Source of the DNA: Agrypnia vestita | Taxonomy: Eukaryota > Arthropoda > Insecta > Trichoptera > Phryganeidae | DNA: 64,000 nucleotides | Direction: 5' to 3' | Assembly (NCBI GenBank): GCA_016648135.1 | Contig: JADDOH010002117.1 | Coordinates: 1-64,000 of the forward strand | Shown here: positions 30,561 to 42,344 of the stretch, in pieces | Layout: each line of letters starts with the position of its first letter | How positions within the stretch are numbered: the stretch's first letter is position 1 | Translations under genes and position numbers: made by a program | Notes under the pieces: model-generated | Told to the model about the DNA's origin: nothing | What the model saw: the letters and a program-made list of their open reading frames with translations, nothing else | Databases searched by the model: none

Positions 30561-31135
30561 ATAGCGTATTTTTTAAATTATTAAGTATGAAGCGTTAGGG
30601 AAACATAAAAAGACATGAAATGCCAATTTCAGAGAGACCACCAAAATATATCAAAATACGTCCCTTAATATGTGGGTCGAGTTTTTATATTCGTACATCA
30701 AAATTCTTAAATGTAAACATCTGAGCTTTCAAATAAAGCTATACATGTTTTACAACCCAGTTCAGGGATACTCCATACTGAATCCAGTTCTCATGATAGT
30801 CATGGGCTTCTAGACATAATACTTAAAAAAATATGTTTCTCAACTACGTCATTTGCTATGTTTTGTCCACATTTTTTTCAGAGTAGATCTTTATTTAACC
30901 AGTTTAATACTTTTGATGTTTAAATTGTGGAAAATATATTTTAATATTATACTATCAGACAGATTCACTTTAAAAGTGAAAAAACAAACAAGGAATGACA
31001 TTATTGAGAGCTGTTTTGAACCGATCGAGATAGGCAAATGTACTCTCATGTGACAGTCAACGTTGGGGGGACCTGATACAACACTAGGAGGAGATGATTA
31101 TTAAAAAAAATTTATATACTTCTAATAGCTTCTGA
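30561..31135. other. AT-rich, no gene recognised
   Basis: Nothing recognisable between the TIR element and SINE copy C. Confidence 0.35.
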
Positions 31136-31320
31136 GTGGCTTGTTGGTCTTGTGGCTAGGACACTGGCCTCGTGATCCAAAGGTCGCGGGTTCGAACCTC
31201 ACTCCAGACTAGCAAGTTAGTCCTATTTTCATAGCACAAGCGTTAAGCTTAGTTTGAAAATAGTAAGAATATTGATGTGACACGTATCCCGTGTTCACAT
31301 CTCTATTTAGAAAAAAAAAA
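31136..31320 (+). mobile_element. tRNA-derived SINE, copy C
   Basis: The best-preserved copy. Head GTGGCTTGTTGGTCTTGTGG, B box GGTTCGAACC, body agttagtcctattttcatag through attgatgtgacacgtatccc, end atctctatttag and A10. Full length ~185 bp. It shares head and body with copy A. Confidence 0.85.
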
Positions 31321-33060
31321 TCGAAACAGTTTATTTTGTAATAAATTATAAAATGAGCATGAGCGGTCGTATTTAAATCGTAATGTTATTTGTATATTAG
31401 TATTTAAAACTAGTTGGACCTGTGACTTACCATTGCTTTACAAGAACATTCTCAGTTTTGCCGCGCGCATAAACTAAATGAACGCTATCACCGCTATCTT
31501 ACATATTATATGCACGTGCGCTGACACGTTCTGCGCGTTATCCCACACTATGTGTTTGCCCTCTAAAGTGTCAACAAGAACGAAATTTAATGAATTTATT
31601 CCCGGTGGAAGCGCCTGGAAATGCAATCAACTATGTTTGCCTTTCCGGCCCATTCACCCGAAAGGGCCCTGAAAATTTCAATAACCATTTTGTGTGTATT
31701 TTCATATTTTATGTAATACTACTTATACGATTACAGCGGATCGAGAATGTGGAAATACATGAAGGGTACACATCTTTGAAAATGGGTGCGATTCTCAGCT
31801 AATTCTTAAAAATGCTTAGAAAATTTATTTCAGATCAGAAAAGTTTAAATTTAAAATAATTAACATTTAAAATATCAGAAAGTTTTCTGAATATTTGTTG
31901 TTTAAATTATTTTAATGTTTTTTTAAACAATTCATATACGAGTATGCGATTAAAAGTATTTTTATCATATTAAACTCCAATTTGATGCACAAAATTTCAA
32001 CATGTCAGACCTTCATCGGATTTTGTTTGCTTAACGCTCGACAATTTTTGAGTTTTTTTAAGTCGGGATTATAATTGGAAAGGAAATATGTCAGGATTTA
32101 ATATGAGAATGTATTATATCTTTCATAATATCTTCAAACTCCAATTACGAATGTCCATAGGAACTTGCTGGAATTACAAGACTGAACAGCTAATGAGGCG
32201 CGGGCAGCCAAGTGTGACACGTCAATCAGCGCGCGGCTCAGGCTACATGCAAGGTTCGTGCCACCAAACAACAAGGTCTTGACATTTATATTCATTTAAT
32301 TATGTCCCGTAAATTTTCACGGGTGTACGTACGCCTAGTAATAAATAGGTGATGTAGAAGGGGCTTCGTATTTCATTTATTTTTGAAAATGAAAATGGAA
32401 TATTTAAATCCAATACGCTTAAAAAAATAAGAAATATGATTTTTTAATTTCTTAAAATTTGCTTATTATTTATTTAAATCTATATTAGATTGGTATCCTG
32501 GGTAATTTACATAACATACATAATTTACATATATAATAAATTTATATTACTTAAAATTTACACATGATGACGATTGTTGTTAATTAATGAGAGAAAAAAG
32601 AACACGAAAAATAAAATTGCAACCGTTTTTATAAACGATATATATTTATCAAAATTATAAAACTTTTCAATTTTTCCCGTACCCATATTTATCCGTAATA
32701 ATAAAAAAGTTACTAACAAACGTTTCTGTAAATATTTTATAATGATTCCGTCTGAGTTTCTCGTGTATGTTTCTAAGGCCGGGTTTGCATTGATTTCTTA
32801 AAACTAAATGATAGACGATACAGTGATACCGAAACCGATAACGTCAAAATAACCGATGTGGTTAACCGTGCAGGTAAAGATTAATAAGACATACTGCTAC
32901 ATGTACCCTCAATAGGGCTTGAGAAGAACGTTGTGCATATATAAAGTATGTAATAAAGTAAATAGTTAAATATTTGGTTTTTTGTGTATGCTCTTAAGAA
33001 AAACGCTAAAAAAATTATTCTCGTAGGAAAGAAAACAGACAAAATAAATCAAGTCATAAC
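31321..33060. other. Mostly AT-rich; two GC-balanced patches
   Basis: 31440-31690 (cgtgcgctgacacgttctgc, ggtggaagcgcctggaaatg) and 32190-32290 (gaggcgcgggcagccaagtg) stand out. Short frames there show no domain. They may be unique conserved or regulatory DNA, but nothing in the sequence proves this. Confidence 0.3.
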
Positions 33061-33400
33061 TTCTTCTCCGTGGCTTCATCCTAACTCACTGTCGTCGTTG
33101 GAGTCAGCTCTCCTCTCCTCAGGCTGTTCATTCTTCTGTCCCGGATAACGACATCCAATCCATGCCTCTGCACTTGACTAACTCTTTTGCATACCCATGA
33201 TTATTTTGCTCCTCTTGAGTAATTCGAAGAAGATCTATGGAGATTGCCTGGTTAACAATGTGATCGGGCTCTCTTCATCCAATGAAGCCATACCATCTCA
33301 ATTGTCTTTCCTTTTTCTTGTTATTGATTTCTGTGATACCCAGGCTTCCATGAATGCGTGAACTTTTTATTTTGTCTTTTAGTAACATTCCACAAGATCA
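33061..33400 (-). pseudogene. LINE (RTE-like) C-terminal fragment
   Basis: Minus strand RIHGSLGITEINNKKKERQL, RWYGFI, then EPDHIVNQAISIDLLRIT. The I-x-x-K-x-R-E-x-x-L-R-W-Y-G-H/F-x-x-R-x-x-D-H pattern is the RTE-like 'RLRWFGHVxRR' tail. Stops and indels break it. No poly-tail recognised. Confidence 0.6.
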
Positions 33401-34506
33401 CCCAATATATAACAAATTGGTTATTCAAAGCGAGTCTCAATAATGAATTTTCTCCATTTGTACTCTTTACAAACTCTTTATCCGAAAAAGTGGAACATTG
33501 TGGCCTTTTTTCATATTTCTTAAGTTAAATGGAAATTGAATAGCCCTAAAGATGGTAAAAATAACGTAGCAAGCTTAAAATAATCGCATTGTCCTAGAAA
33601 TATAACGAAAGAAGAGTGCCCTATTCAAGAGTTTTTGCTGTTCAGACAACAGATTTCCCATTTTTTTAATTTAGGAAAACATGGCAATAAGAAAACTAGT
33701 TGGCGCATTTGTAATGAAATTTTAAGTCACTTTATATCTGTACAGATTTAGCAAAGAAAAACAAACCCGATTCCTTATTTGAATAAATATCGTATAATAA
33801 ATGAAATCCTTTGCTTTGTTAACGAGATCCGCAACTTCGCTATGAATCTTCCACTCAAACTCAAGTCAGCTTGTAATCCCGCTTGAGAATATTTTATCCA
33901 CGGAGTTAACCTCTTCTCCTAGATAATTCTGACAGATAATACATAGTGACTGTAACGCGGAGAGATTAGAGGCAGATCTATGTGTATTAAAAATTTCCTT
34001 CTGATTATTCCCCCAGCGAGGGAATTTCACCAGGAATTAAGGCCACAGGGCGGATAAGACCCCTCCTACTTAAAACTGTGGAGTGGATTCGTTTGGCTAA
34101 GGCTGTCCTTTTGATCCTTTAACAAAACTTTTTGACGTTTATCAAAGCATTGCTTTCATAATTAAATTATATAACTGATATTAATGTGCTGCAAATAGCA
34201 AATTTCTATTAAAAAATCGTTTATTTTTCACTTAAAATTTTGTTTCTATAGAAAACGTTTTATTTGTGAAATTGCAATTTAAAACAAACGTTAATTTAAT
34301 TTGTTTTTATTTATTTATATTTGTTTTGAAAACCAACAGCTAACAATGATTAAGTAAATATAAAGAATGAAAAACATAAAAATAAATTATAGTGTTTAAC
34401 TGGTAGTGAAAAAAATATCATATTTGCGTGTTGTACATATATATGATATAGTATATTGATAAAACTATATTAAATGGATATAATGGAAAATAGTAACATA
34501 TATTTT
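33401..34506. other. AT-rich, no gene recognised
   Basis: A segment at 33820-34120 is less AT-rich (tctgattattcccccagcga) with no coding pattern. Confidence 0.3.
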
Positions 34507-35213
34507 ACGTAAATGGATATTGTGATGATGAAAAATGTTCACATGTGTCGTTTATTTTTCACATTGTTATATGACAAAAAGATGATTCAAAAGTTGCGGC
34601 TTCATAATAAAATGATTTTCACTAAAAAATAAAATATATTTCTCATATCAAAGATGTTACAGATGTAATGATAAATATGTAGATTTATTATTTAAGGGTT
34701 TTTGAATTTAATTGTAATATAAAATTCTAAGCTATTTGAAAATCATAAATACAACACTACATTTATGTCTCAAATTAACGTAATCATTCTTGGATACCGC
34801 GGAAAAATCGATATCACTATTTCCGGGAAAAGGAAATGTTTCAGTTTCGTATTCCGGTAACATCCATAAATTTTTTCAATGCGTACATTTTTTTTCTGTT
34901 TCTTGTTCATTTATTTCTTTATTATCAATATAAATACAATATTAATTAGTATCAAATAAACCCAAAAGAAGTGACATTGTTATCTAATAACTTAGCTCTG
35001 AGGAAATGACATTGATATTTCATATTTGTCAAAGTGTACAGCACTGATTCGTTAAAATATCGGTAGGATAAGCTTTTACTATATTTAGCTTTAAAATGTA
35101 TAAATTGATAATATAAAACACACCAATTTAAAATACATACGTAAATGGATATTGTGATGATTAAAATGTTTGCGTGTGTTGTTTATTTTTCACATTGTTA
35201 AATAGCCAAAAAT
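34507..35213. repeat. ~75 bp direct repeat, two copies 632 bp apart
   Basis: acgtaaatggatattgtgat starts at 34507 and 35139. Both continue with atgtt-ac/gc-tgtgt and gtttatttttcacattgtta. Possibly flanks of an element or two small repeat copies. The DNA between is AT-rich and non-coding. Confidence 0.55.
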
Positions 35214-35770
35214 GTAAAAAAAAATAGTTGTTACATTAATCTGTAAAACGTATAGTTTGATATTTTTCTCAATAAGTTTAGAATTCTTTAATTTTTTATT
35301 TGATTGCAGCTGGTTAGATTCATGTCCTTATTTAAAGAAAAATACGAGTAAAGACTTTACTAAGAAGATGTGTTATTTGTTTTTTTAATTATCCAATGAC
35401 TTTAAAATAGGTTTATATAATTAATACCCATAAATAATATATATTTTTAAAACTCAATGCAACTTGAAAACAATCCTCCATCCCATCGATTTGGAGTTCG
35501 TCTCCTTATACTAATTGCTATCTCTTATGTGAGGTATTACTCATACTGCCATAATCCTTAGATAAACTGCCCATTCTTTGTTAGGATAAATACTGTGGTT
35601 TAGTTTTGTTAACAAATATTTTTTATAGAGAAATATATTCTGTTAAATAAATAATGAACCTTTATACGTTTCATTTAGTATTTATCTACGTACCGTTCTT
35701 ATCACAAATATAAGAAAAATAATTATGAGATCAACTTATTTTTACCGGATGTGAAAATTATATTGATGTG
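35214..35770. other. AT-rich, no gene recognised
   Basis: Nothing recognisable. Confidence 0.35.
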
Positions 35771-35935
35771 TAGCTTGTTGGTCTAGTGGTTATGTCTCTC
35801 GCCAGTGTTCCAGTGGTCCGTGGTTCGAGTTCCATTCCAGGAGTGGTACCAACAAGTTAATCCTGTTCTCATAAACAAACGTTTACCTTAGTTTGAAAAT
35901 ACTAAGAATATTGACGCATATATACACGTATATAC
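35771..35935 (+). mobile_element. tRNA-derived SINE, copy D
   Basis: Head tagcttgttggtctagtgg, B box GGTTCGAGTTCC, body aagttaatcctgttctcata. The A-tail is absent or decayed (tatatacacgtatatac). The A box (TGGTCTAGTGG) is the most tRNA-like of the copies. Confidence 0.75.
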
Positions 35936-36032
35936 ATAGCTAATTAATTTAAGAAATTAAAAGGGTATGTTACCAAGTTTCATAAAATTGTATTTGTAAT
36001 CAACCAGAATTGCATAACAGAACTATTTTATA

Positions 36033-36285
36033 CTAGCTATAACCCGTCAAAAATAACGGAACATTGGTGCGCATCTTTGCTAAGCCCTTGTTCATAGCAT
36101 TTTTTGGTGCTCCATGAAGAAACGGCCATAGCAACATGCGTGAAATGGCCGGTTTGGGTTTGGTGTTCAAGCCCCATGTCCGGTCGTTTAATTTGTATAT
36201 TTTAGCCGTGAATTTGAACGAAAATATGGACGCACAAAATTACGGGGACGTATGGACGGACAGACAATGAAATTATTATGTTTGA
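36033..36285 (-). mobile_element. Helitron family B, complete copy (253 bp)
   Basis: On the minus strand it starts TCAAACATAATAATTTC after host A (36286) and ends ATAGCTAG before host T (36032). A CCGT/ACGG hairpin (ccgttatttttgacgg) lies ~8 nt before the end. The same family is at 60236-60482 (plus) and as a 3' stub at 43937. No coding. Confidence 0.8.
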
Positions 36286-36477
36286 TTTTGAGGAACATAG
36301 ATTATAAATATTACTGTTGTAGAAAATATACAACAAATGCGGTTTCGTTATTAGAAGTTGATTTGCCCGGGGTATCATTTGATCTGAGCAATGCGTAAAT
36401 TTTCAACCTAGGTGGTCGGTGGTCTCTTTATTTTTATTGTGAATAACAATCTTATTCGGTATAAGAATGTGTATGGT

Positions 36478-36915
36478 ATGAAGACTACATTTTTTGTATA
36501 CAAAACTGCAGTAAGACCTGCAATGATCTACAGCTCAGAATGCTGGACGGTAAAGAAGGTGCACGAAAAAAAACAGTGAAATTAAGATGCTCAGATGGTC
36601 TGAAGGTGTAACGACGCGTGACAGAGTGAGAAATGAGCATATCAGGGGTAGTTTTAGATCGGTCCATGTTACTGAAAAGGTGAAAAAATCACGACTGAAA
36701 TGGTATGGCCACGTAATGAGGCATCGAGATCATGCAGTGGATTCCGCACTCAAAATACAAGAAACCAAAAGACGTTGAGGTCGACCCAGCGCCACATGGC
36801 GGAGTAGTATGGAGAATAACTTAGAATGCCAGTTAGATGAAGCGATGGCGCAAAACAGAGAATCGTGGAAAAAATAGTAAGGAGAGCCGACGGCAAATGA
36901 AATGGGAAATGGAAG
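36478..36915 (+). pseudogene. LINE (RTE-like) 3' coding fragment
   Basis: YKTAVRPAMIYSSECWTVKK, then after a shift MLRWSEGVTTRDRVRNEHIR, VKKSRLKWYGHVMRHRDHAV and RPSATWRSSMENNLECQLDE. These are the end-of-RT and C-terminal motifs of RTE-type elements (Y-G-S-E-C-W-x-x-K, M-L-R-W-x-x-G-V-T-R-x-D-R-V-R-N, R-L-x-W-Y-G-H-V). Several frameshifts and stops. It ends beside SINE copy E. Confidence 0.8.
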
Positions 36916-36931
36916 AACAGAAAGAATAATA

Positions 36932-37118
36932 AGTTTTTTTTAAATAGAGATGCGAACATGGAATACGTGTAGCATCAATATGCTTACTATTCTCAAAATA
37001 AGCTAAACGCTTATGCTATGAGAATAGGACTAACATGATGGTGTCCTGGAATGGGGCTTGAACCACCGACCAGCAGATACCTGGGCGAGCGTCATGACCA
37101 TTACACCAATAAGCTACT
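36932..37118 (-). mobile_element. tRNA-derived SINE, copy E
   Basis: Minus strand: head GTAGCTTATTGGTGTAATGG, B box GGTTCAAGCCCC, body with taatactcat-type sequence, A-tail (T-run at 36934-36941). It belongs with copy B in the GCTTATTGG head subfamily and inserted at the end of the LINE fragment. Confidence 0.8.
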
Positions 37119-37518
37119 CAAATATGTATGGCAACTTACAAAATAAAATATGTAAGAAAATATATTTTTTATGGTTTTCACCTAGTAATCTTATTCCTTC
37201 CTATTTTTAATACGTTTACATAGAGATTGGATATAATTATTTATTACAAAAAACTACAAAATTCTGTATAATTCATACTGATTATATCTTAACCCTTTAA
37301 TATAATCAATTATTAATTCAATTCAATAGATGACTTTTATTGAATATATTCCCATTTCAATTCCTCACAGTCTCCACCACAAATGAGACCACGCCCTTCC
37401 ATTCCTCCCATAATTGATTCCTTTATACATTTCAATTTATGTATTTCCAATCTAACGAACGTACAGTGGTATTAAAATCGGTCGACGTTAAAAGAAATAA
37501 ATATGATTTAAACAAATA
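37119..37518. other. AT-rich, no gene recognised
   Basis: Nothing recognisable. Confidence 0.35.
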
Positions 37519-37558
37519 TCTGGGCTAATTTTAAATATTTATTTAAAATTAGCCCAGA
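37519..37558. repeat. 40 bp palindrome
   Basis: Perfect 18 bp arms (tctgggctaattttaaat) around attt. Confidence 0.85.
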
Positions 37559-37799
37559 AATTTATTACATGATGAGTATTTCAACAATTTACTTCATATG
37601 AATACATGGATAGGTATTTGGAATCCGTTTTGAAACAACGGTACCTTCGTCAGGATAAATGTACCTCACTAATCCGTTAAATAAAATACGAAAATAAATT
37701 GGCTATTGGATGTTGTGCGGTCACAGAAGAGGGGAGGGGAGATAAAAACATTGAAACAGGGAATATACTATATACAGGGTAATTTGTTAGGTTAATCTG
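37559..37799. other. No gene recognised
   Basis: Contains, on the minus strand, ctgacgaaggtaccgttg near 37640-37655. It resembles a PLE terminus but lacks the GAAA box. Confidence 0.3.
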
Positions 37800-38287
37800 A
37801 TTATTAATTATGTTTACCTTAATATTGGTTCCCAACATAACTGCGCTATATCTTCATGGTGTTTTCGCTTATTGGGTTTCATATTTGATCTGTTTACTAT
37901 TATTTATCTTTATTTTGTTGTAATTTGTATTGCTTCTTGAGTTTAAAATTTGATTTATTTACTATTTTTCCATTTTATTGTAATTTTGTTGCTTCTTGAA
38001 TTTCAGACTTGATTTGTTTACTATTATTTTATTTTGTAATAGTTTTGATTTTATTTGATTTTAAATTTGATTTGATTATATAATTTCATTTTGTATAGGA
38101 CAAAGCTGATACAATTGTTTACATCTCAAGGAAATGGAAATGGACAATAAATTTTTCTATTTTACCTTTAACTTTTATTATTTGTACCTTTAACTGTATT
38201 ATTATTTTATCTGTCTTATGTTATTTAAAAAAAAATATTCTGTATATTTGTAAAAGCCCATAAGGGCGTTAAATAAATAAATAAATA
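37800..38287 (+). mobile_element. LINE 3' UTR with (AAAT)n tail
   Basis: T-rich 3' untranslated region with gcttcttgaatttcaga-like triplications, then aagcccataagggcgttaaa followed by taaataaataaata. A GGGCTT/AAGCCC word near the end and a simple AAAT tail are usual in arthropod LINE 3' ends. No coding part is left. Confidence 0.5.
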
Positions 38288-38446
38288 TATTTTTCCTAAT
38301 GGTACGTCGTATTGTGTATTAAATAAATAAGAAAAATAAGCACCTAAAACTTCCAGAAAATTCTGTAACGTTACTTAACGATCTAAAAAATTTGGAAACC
38401 GAATGGGGCTCCTGGGCACTGGCTAGAACGGTGAGTGCTGAGTGGA

Positions 38447-38517
38447 TATAAAAAGCTATATATATACCGTCACCGAGCACCAGTTTAAGTTTAATGTAAT
38501 GTTGTGCGAATTTACAA
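38447..38517 (+). promoter_or_regulatory. Candidate core promoter and short first exon
   Basis: TATAAAAAG at 38447-38455. An initiator-like CACCAGTTT at 38478-38486 lies ~31-34 bp downstream, the usual insect spacing. An ATG at 38499 is followed by six codons (MLCEFT) and a 5' splice-like A|GTAAAA at 38517/38518. Many insect cuticle or secreted-protein genes have tiny first exons, but no second exon was found. Purely an inference from spacing. Confidence 0.3.
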
Positions 38518-38599
38518 GTAAAATTTTTCGGGCGGAGACGTTCTAGTGAGTTCTGGTGTACAAAAAATTGATTATTATTTACAAATTTCTCACTCACTG

Positions 38600-39129
38600 A
38601 AATATTAAGACGAATATTAAGATATACGAAGACTGAATATTAAGATGATAGTAAGTATATTGGTTTGATATAAATGTAGGTAGGTGGTCTCACCATATGT
38701 AATTTAATATCCACAATGAGGATTATTGTACCAGTTTCCGCATTTATTTCTAGCGGTACAAGTAAGTATTCTATTCTAGAAAATTCTCGAACAAAATTTA
38801 TATGTCGAAAGAATTCAATACTTTTTATGCTCGCCTCGTTTCCTTCCTATTCTGCCCCACCATAATGACGCAATTTGCGAACATGCATTCTATTCCTTAC
38901 TCCGTGAATGCATAGGTAACTGATATCATTCACATAGCATTGTTCTGAAAACGGTATACTAAACGTCAGTTTAATTTTAGTCATCGTAATATTCTCATTT
39001 TAATTGCAGAATTAAGTGCAAAATAACGTTTTTTTATTTAAAATATAATTGAAACCTAAAAGGTTTATGGATAACATTTTTACATGATTCAATATAGGAA
39101 CATAATAATATTATAATTTAGATACAGTA
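38600..39129. other. No gene recognised
   Basis: AT-rich with a GC-balanced patch near 38830-38930. Confidence 0.35.
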
Positions 39130-39855
39130 ATTTTTTTATAGTTGGCCGAGTTTTAGCATTTTTGTCACATCTGTTTTGAATTTGTCAGTGGTCAGTTGTT
39201 TGGTCTGTTGTGGCAGGTCGTTGTATAGTTTTTATCCGTTGCAAATTAGTCGGGATTGTCCTGTTTTTGTTTTGGCGTGTGGTATGTTATGTGATCGTTT
39301 TGAGCCATTCTAGTGTTGTGTTGGTGTTTTTCGTGTATTTTGTGTAATTTTATCTTTCGTCTTGTATAGTTTCGTCTTGTTTTAGTCTATGAATGATTTT
39401 AAGTGTTTCGATGTTTAATTGTTATGTTATACAGTATATAGTTTCTGTTGGTGTCCGGTATTTCAGATCATAGACCATTTTTAGTATTTTTTTTTTGCTG
39501 TCGTTGGAGTCTGTTTAGGTTAGTTTTGTTTCCGGTTCCCCAGAAGGGTATCAAATATCCTATTTTACTCCTGACGTATGCCTAGTACATGAGAATTTTT
39601 ACGGTCTTCGGTGTGATTTCGTGTATTTTGTGGAATAGGCTGGTCAGTTTAGTCAGTGAGTCAATTACTTTGTCTATTTGAAAGGTCCATTTAAGGTGTC
39701 CTTCTATGTTGAGTCCTAAGTATTTAGTATTTTCTAGTTCATTGGGTGTTTCGTTGTGTAATTTTATGTCCATTTTATACATTTTCCGTTTGGCCTCAAA
39801 GTTAATATAGTTAAATTTTTGAGCATTTAAGGTTAGAAATTTTCTTTTTGTCCAT
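39130..39855 (-). pseudogene. LINE RT C-terminal fragment
   Basis: Minus strand NFLTLNAQKFNYINF, NTKYLGLNIEGHLKWTFQID, then FWGTGNKTNLNRLQRQQKK, ILKMVYDLKYRTP, and ending LYNDLPQQTKQLTT to KLGQL and stop. T-K-Y-L-G-x-x-I-D-x-x-L-x-W and N-x-L-x-x-L-x-R-x-Q-x-K are Jockey/CR1-like post-RT motifs. Multiple frameshifts. 5' truncated at ~39855 against the PLE junction. Confidence 0.8.
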
Positions 39856-39867
39856 TACCATAAAAAA

Positions 39868-40085
39868 TTTTCATGGTTAACTGTAAATAGTTTCGAATAT
39901 TTTATATGAACCCTAAGTTCTTCCGAAAAACGATTCTCGATGTTTCGTTGAATGTTTATTCAACGTCATCAGGAGGATGTCCTTTACCCGCGGAGGTAGA
40001 GGGCGGTCCGCCGGAAAAACATATCCGCAACTATTTACAGTTAAATATGTCTAACGACCGTAATAACAACCTTAACTCTTTAATT
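39868..40085. mobile_element. PLE junction: inverted 5' ends
   Basis: Left part (39868-40005) is a minus-strand PLE terminal repeat with a hammerhead-like core (39940-39972). Right part (40006-40085) is a plus-strand PLE 5' end running through acagttaaatatg into the same first twelve codons (MSNDRNNNLNSL) seen at 5568. The two are joined in opposite orientation in ~30 bp of GC-rich DNA (gggcggtccgccgg). Confidence 0.6.
39940..39972 (-). ncRNA. Hammerhead-like core, PLE at 39.9 kb
   Basis: Minus strand CTGATGA, stem CGTTGAAT/ATTCAACG with loop AAAC, then AAAC. Compared with 4924-4954 (CGTTGGATA/TATCCAACG), the sixth stem pair is A-T here and G-C there, a compensated change. Confidence 0.55.
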
Positions 40086-41101
40086 TTTCATGGTATTATT
40101 TTAAAAAACTAAATAAAGTTTTTTTTCATATTATGTTTTAATTCATCGCGCGTCGTACTTATAAAATTCTTTCAATTCATCATACTTATAAAATGCCAGA
40201 AACCAACTGATGTCCACCAAAGTTGACCGCAGGGCCTAGCATCCAGTAGACACCAATGACTGCTCGGTGGGCCTAACTGATTGAAGACGTCAATGGCCGA
40301 ATAGTTCAGAGGAGTTCAGATCCTCATGATTTTAGCCCCTCGTCATCACCAGCTAGTTCAATCGGAGAAGAATGGGACTAACCTTACTCCTCTATTTCAA
40401 TCTCAGGGTCCCTTCGGTGAAGTGCACACTGAAATCTCTCTCTCGAGCCGCTTCAGGTGCTTCTCATATTAACAACTTCAAGTTGCAACAGATAAACAAA
40501 GATGGGTTTACATAACAAGACATTTTGTGCAATCAACATAAGCATTTATTCAATAAATTACTAACAATTATCTGTGCCATGAAAGGGCGACAACAGGCAA
40601 ATTCAAAGATATCGCTAAACTTGGTTCATTAAAATCATATTTTCTAATTTAAAATAAATTGACCTCTCCGCGACATCGTCGCTGACGGCCGAGATACAAG
40701 GGAGAAGGCAGCTTAAACTATATTTTAAGACTCTATAGGCAGTGGCGCCAGCGCAAGTGTCGGGGAACGGGAAATCATCAGGTTAGAATTTATATTCAAA
40801 TTGGATGAGACACAATTAACACGTACAACAACTCATCCACATAATGCTCAAAATGTCCTAATGAATAGATCACAGATGCTGCATATTTCTTCCAAAGCTC
40901 CGGGCTTCACAAAACTTTACGTCGCCGTGACGCTGAACCGTATGATGGGTACTTGAAATATAGTTCCGCGAAGGAGTGTGACGAAGATGATTTATTACGT
41001 CACAATATATATATTTAAATAAGAATATGTAATCAATTAAAAATAACATATATACATCCGTATTCTGAAAATAACAATGTCTGGATCTTTAAGATCTTTA
41101 T
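40086..41101. other. GC-balanced unique stretch, no gene recognised
   Basis: 40195-40990 is GC-balanced (gaccgcagggcctagcatcc, tccgcgacatcgtcgctgac). No coding domain. An inverted pair TGTGACG/CGTCACA at 40977-41004 resembles the ends of the TGTCACG repeats only in part. Confidence 0.3.
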
Positions 41102-41441
41102 CCCAACACTTAATAGACGATAAAAAAAAATGTCCAGAGCGGATTTTGTAATTCTACGGCTCAAATACATTGTATTAAAAGATGATATAAGAAAGATTGT
41201 TTCTTACAAACGCATTAATTTCTTCATTTACAGCGTCCAGATGAAATATCATGGCTTAACTTGTCATGACCGCGTTACCGCGTATTCAAATCTTCCCATC
41301 TTTGACATTTGACAGATAACAATTTATATCTTTCTCCCTCCCTCTATATCTATCTCATTTAGAAACTTAAAGAAACAAACACCGACGTAAAGCTATGTCT
41401 CGTTTATTTTTAATTTTTATTATCGTCTATTAAGTGTTGGG
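41102..41441. mobile_element. MITE-like element, 340 bp
   Basis: Terminal inverted repeats of ~26 bp: cccaacacttaatagacgat (41102) and its complement (to 41441). The interior has no recognised coding. Target duplication unclear. Non-autonomous DNA transposon by structure. Confidence 0.65.
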
Positions 41442-41464
41442 AATGAATTGAATGAAGTGAATTT

Positions 41465-41745
41465 ATGAATGAGGAACGGATCGTTAAGAAAATATATGGG
41501 GCGGGTGTTGAAGCCAACAGGAATAGAAGGCATCTGCAAAAGACCTGGCATGATCAAATAATACAAATACTTGAGGATGGCCTGTTAAAAGTCTCAACAA
41601 CTGTAGAACTTGCATGACAATGTATGAATGTAGTCGAAGCCAAAGTGTTGGGCCAAGATAGAAGAATACGACATTCTATCTTCTCTGCCTACCCTTATGG
41701 AGAAACGGCGTGATGGTTAGTTAGTTAGTTGGAAATGATAATATA
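41465..41745 (+). pseudogene. LINE C-terminal fragment and GTTA tail
   Basis: 83-codon frame NEERIVKKIYGAGVEANRNR, KTWHDQIIQILEDGLLK, one in-frame stop, then CMNVVEAKVLGQDRR and SAYPYGETA. It ends tggttagttagttagtt. K-K-I-Y-x-x-x-V-x-x-x-R-x-R-x-x-x-x-K-T-W is the usual LINE C-terminal region ahead of the tail. Same family as 4269-4374. Only one disabling stop over 249 nt. Confidence 0.75.
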
Positions 41746-42344
41746 TATTATAACACGTACGTAATTAGTCATGTTCTAAAAATAATTTTTAAAACAAGTT
41801 TTGAATATAATATCAATAGGGGGGTTACGTACATCACATAAACGGTTAAAGGTTGACTGCGACTTTTGCGCGTTTGGTGTTTGCCAATTGGCGCCACGCC
41901 TGTCCCCATAAATTATGACAGCGGATTTAGATGGAATTTGTGTTACTTCGCATCGGAAATGGCGTCTTAAAGTGACGGATGTTTTGATCTGTATTTATCG
42001 ACACATCATGAATTGTCAATCGTCGCATGATACGCGTGCGCGCATTTAGGTAAATACAGGTTTGTCTGTATAAATATTATTGAAAAGTGAATGAGGATGA
42101 GAATAATATTATGAACACGAACCACAACCGATATTGTTATTCTGTACGTACGATAAAATAAATTTATTTATTTCATTTTTCGTATTTTGTTCCATTAAAC
42201 AACATTATACTTTCACTCTTAAACGTGTCCTAAGGCTATTTGAGTGAAAAATTCAATTATAAAACAATCTTATAATATAAAATTATAATTAATAAAATAA
42301 TGAAAATTTTATTTTAACAAAAATCAAAAATGTTTCGAAAGCCA
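41746..42344. other. No gene recognised
   Basis: 41820-42060 is GC-balanced (gcgcgtttggtgtttgccaa, tacgcgtgcgcgcatttagg) and may be unique DNA. Confidence 0.3.

Noticed and set aside
37630..37665. Further hammerhead-like motif (minus strand CTGACGA)
   Set aside because: The GAAA box after the stem is missing, so the core pattern is not met.
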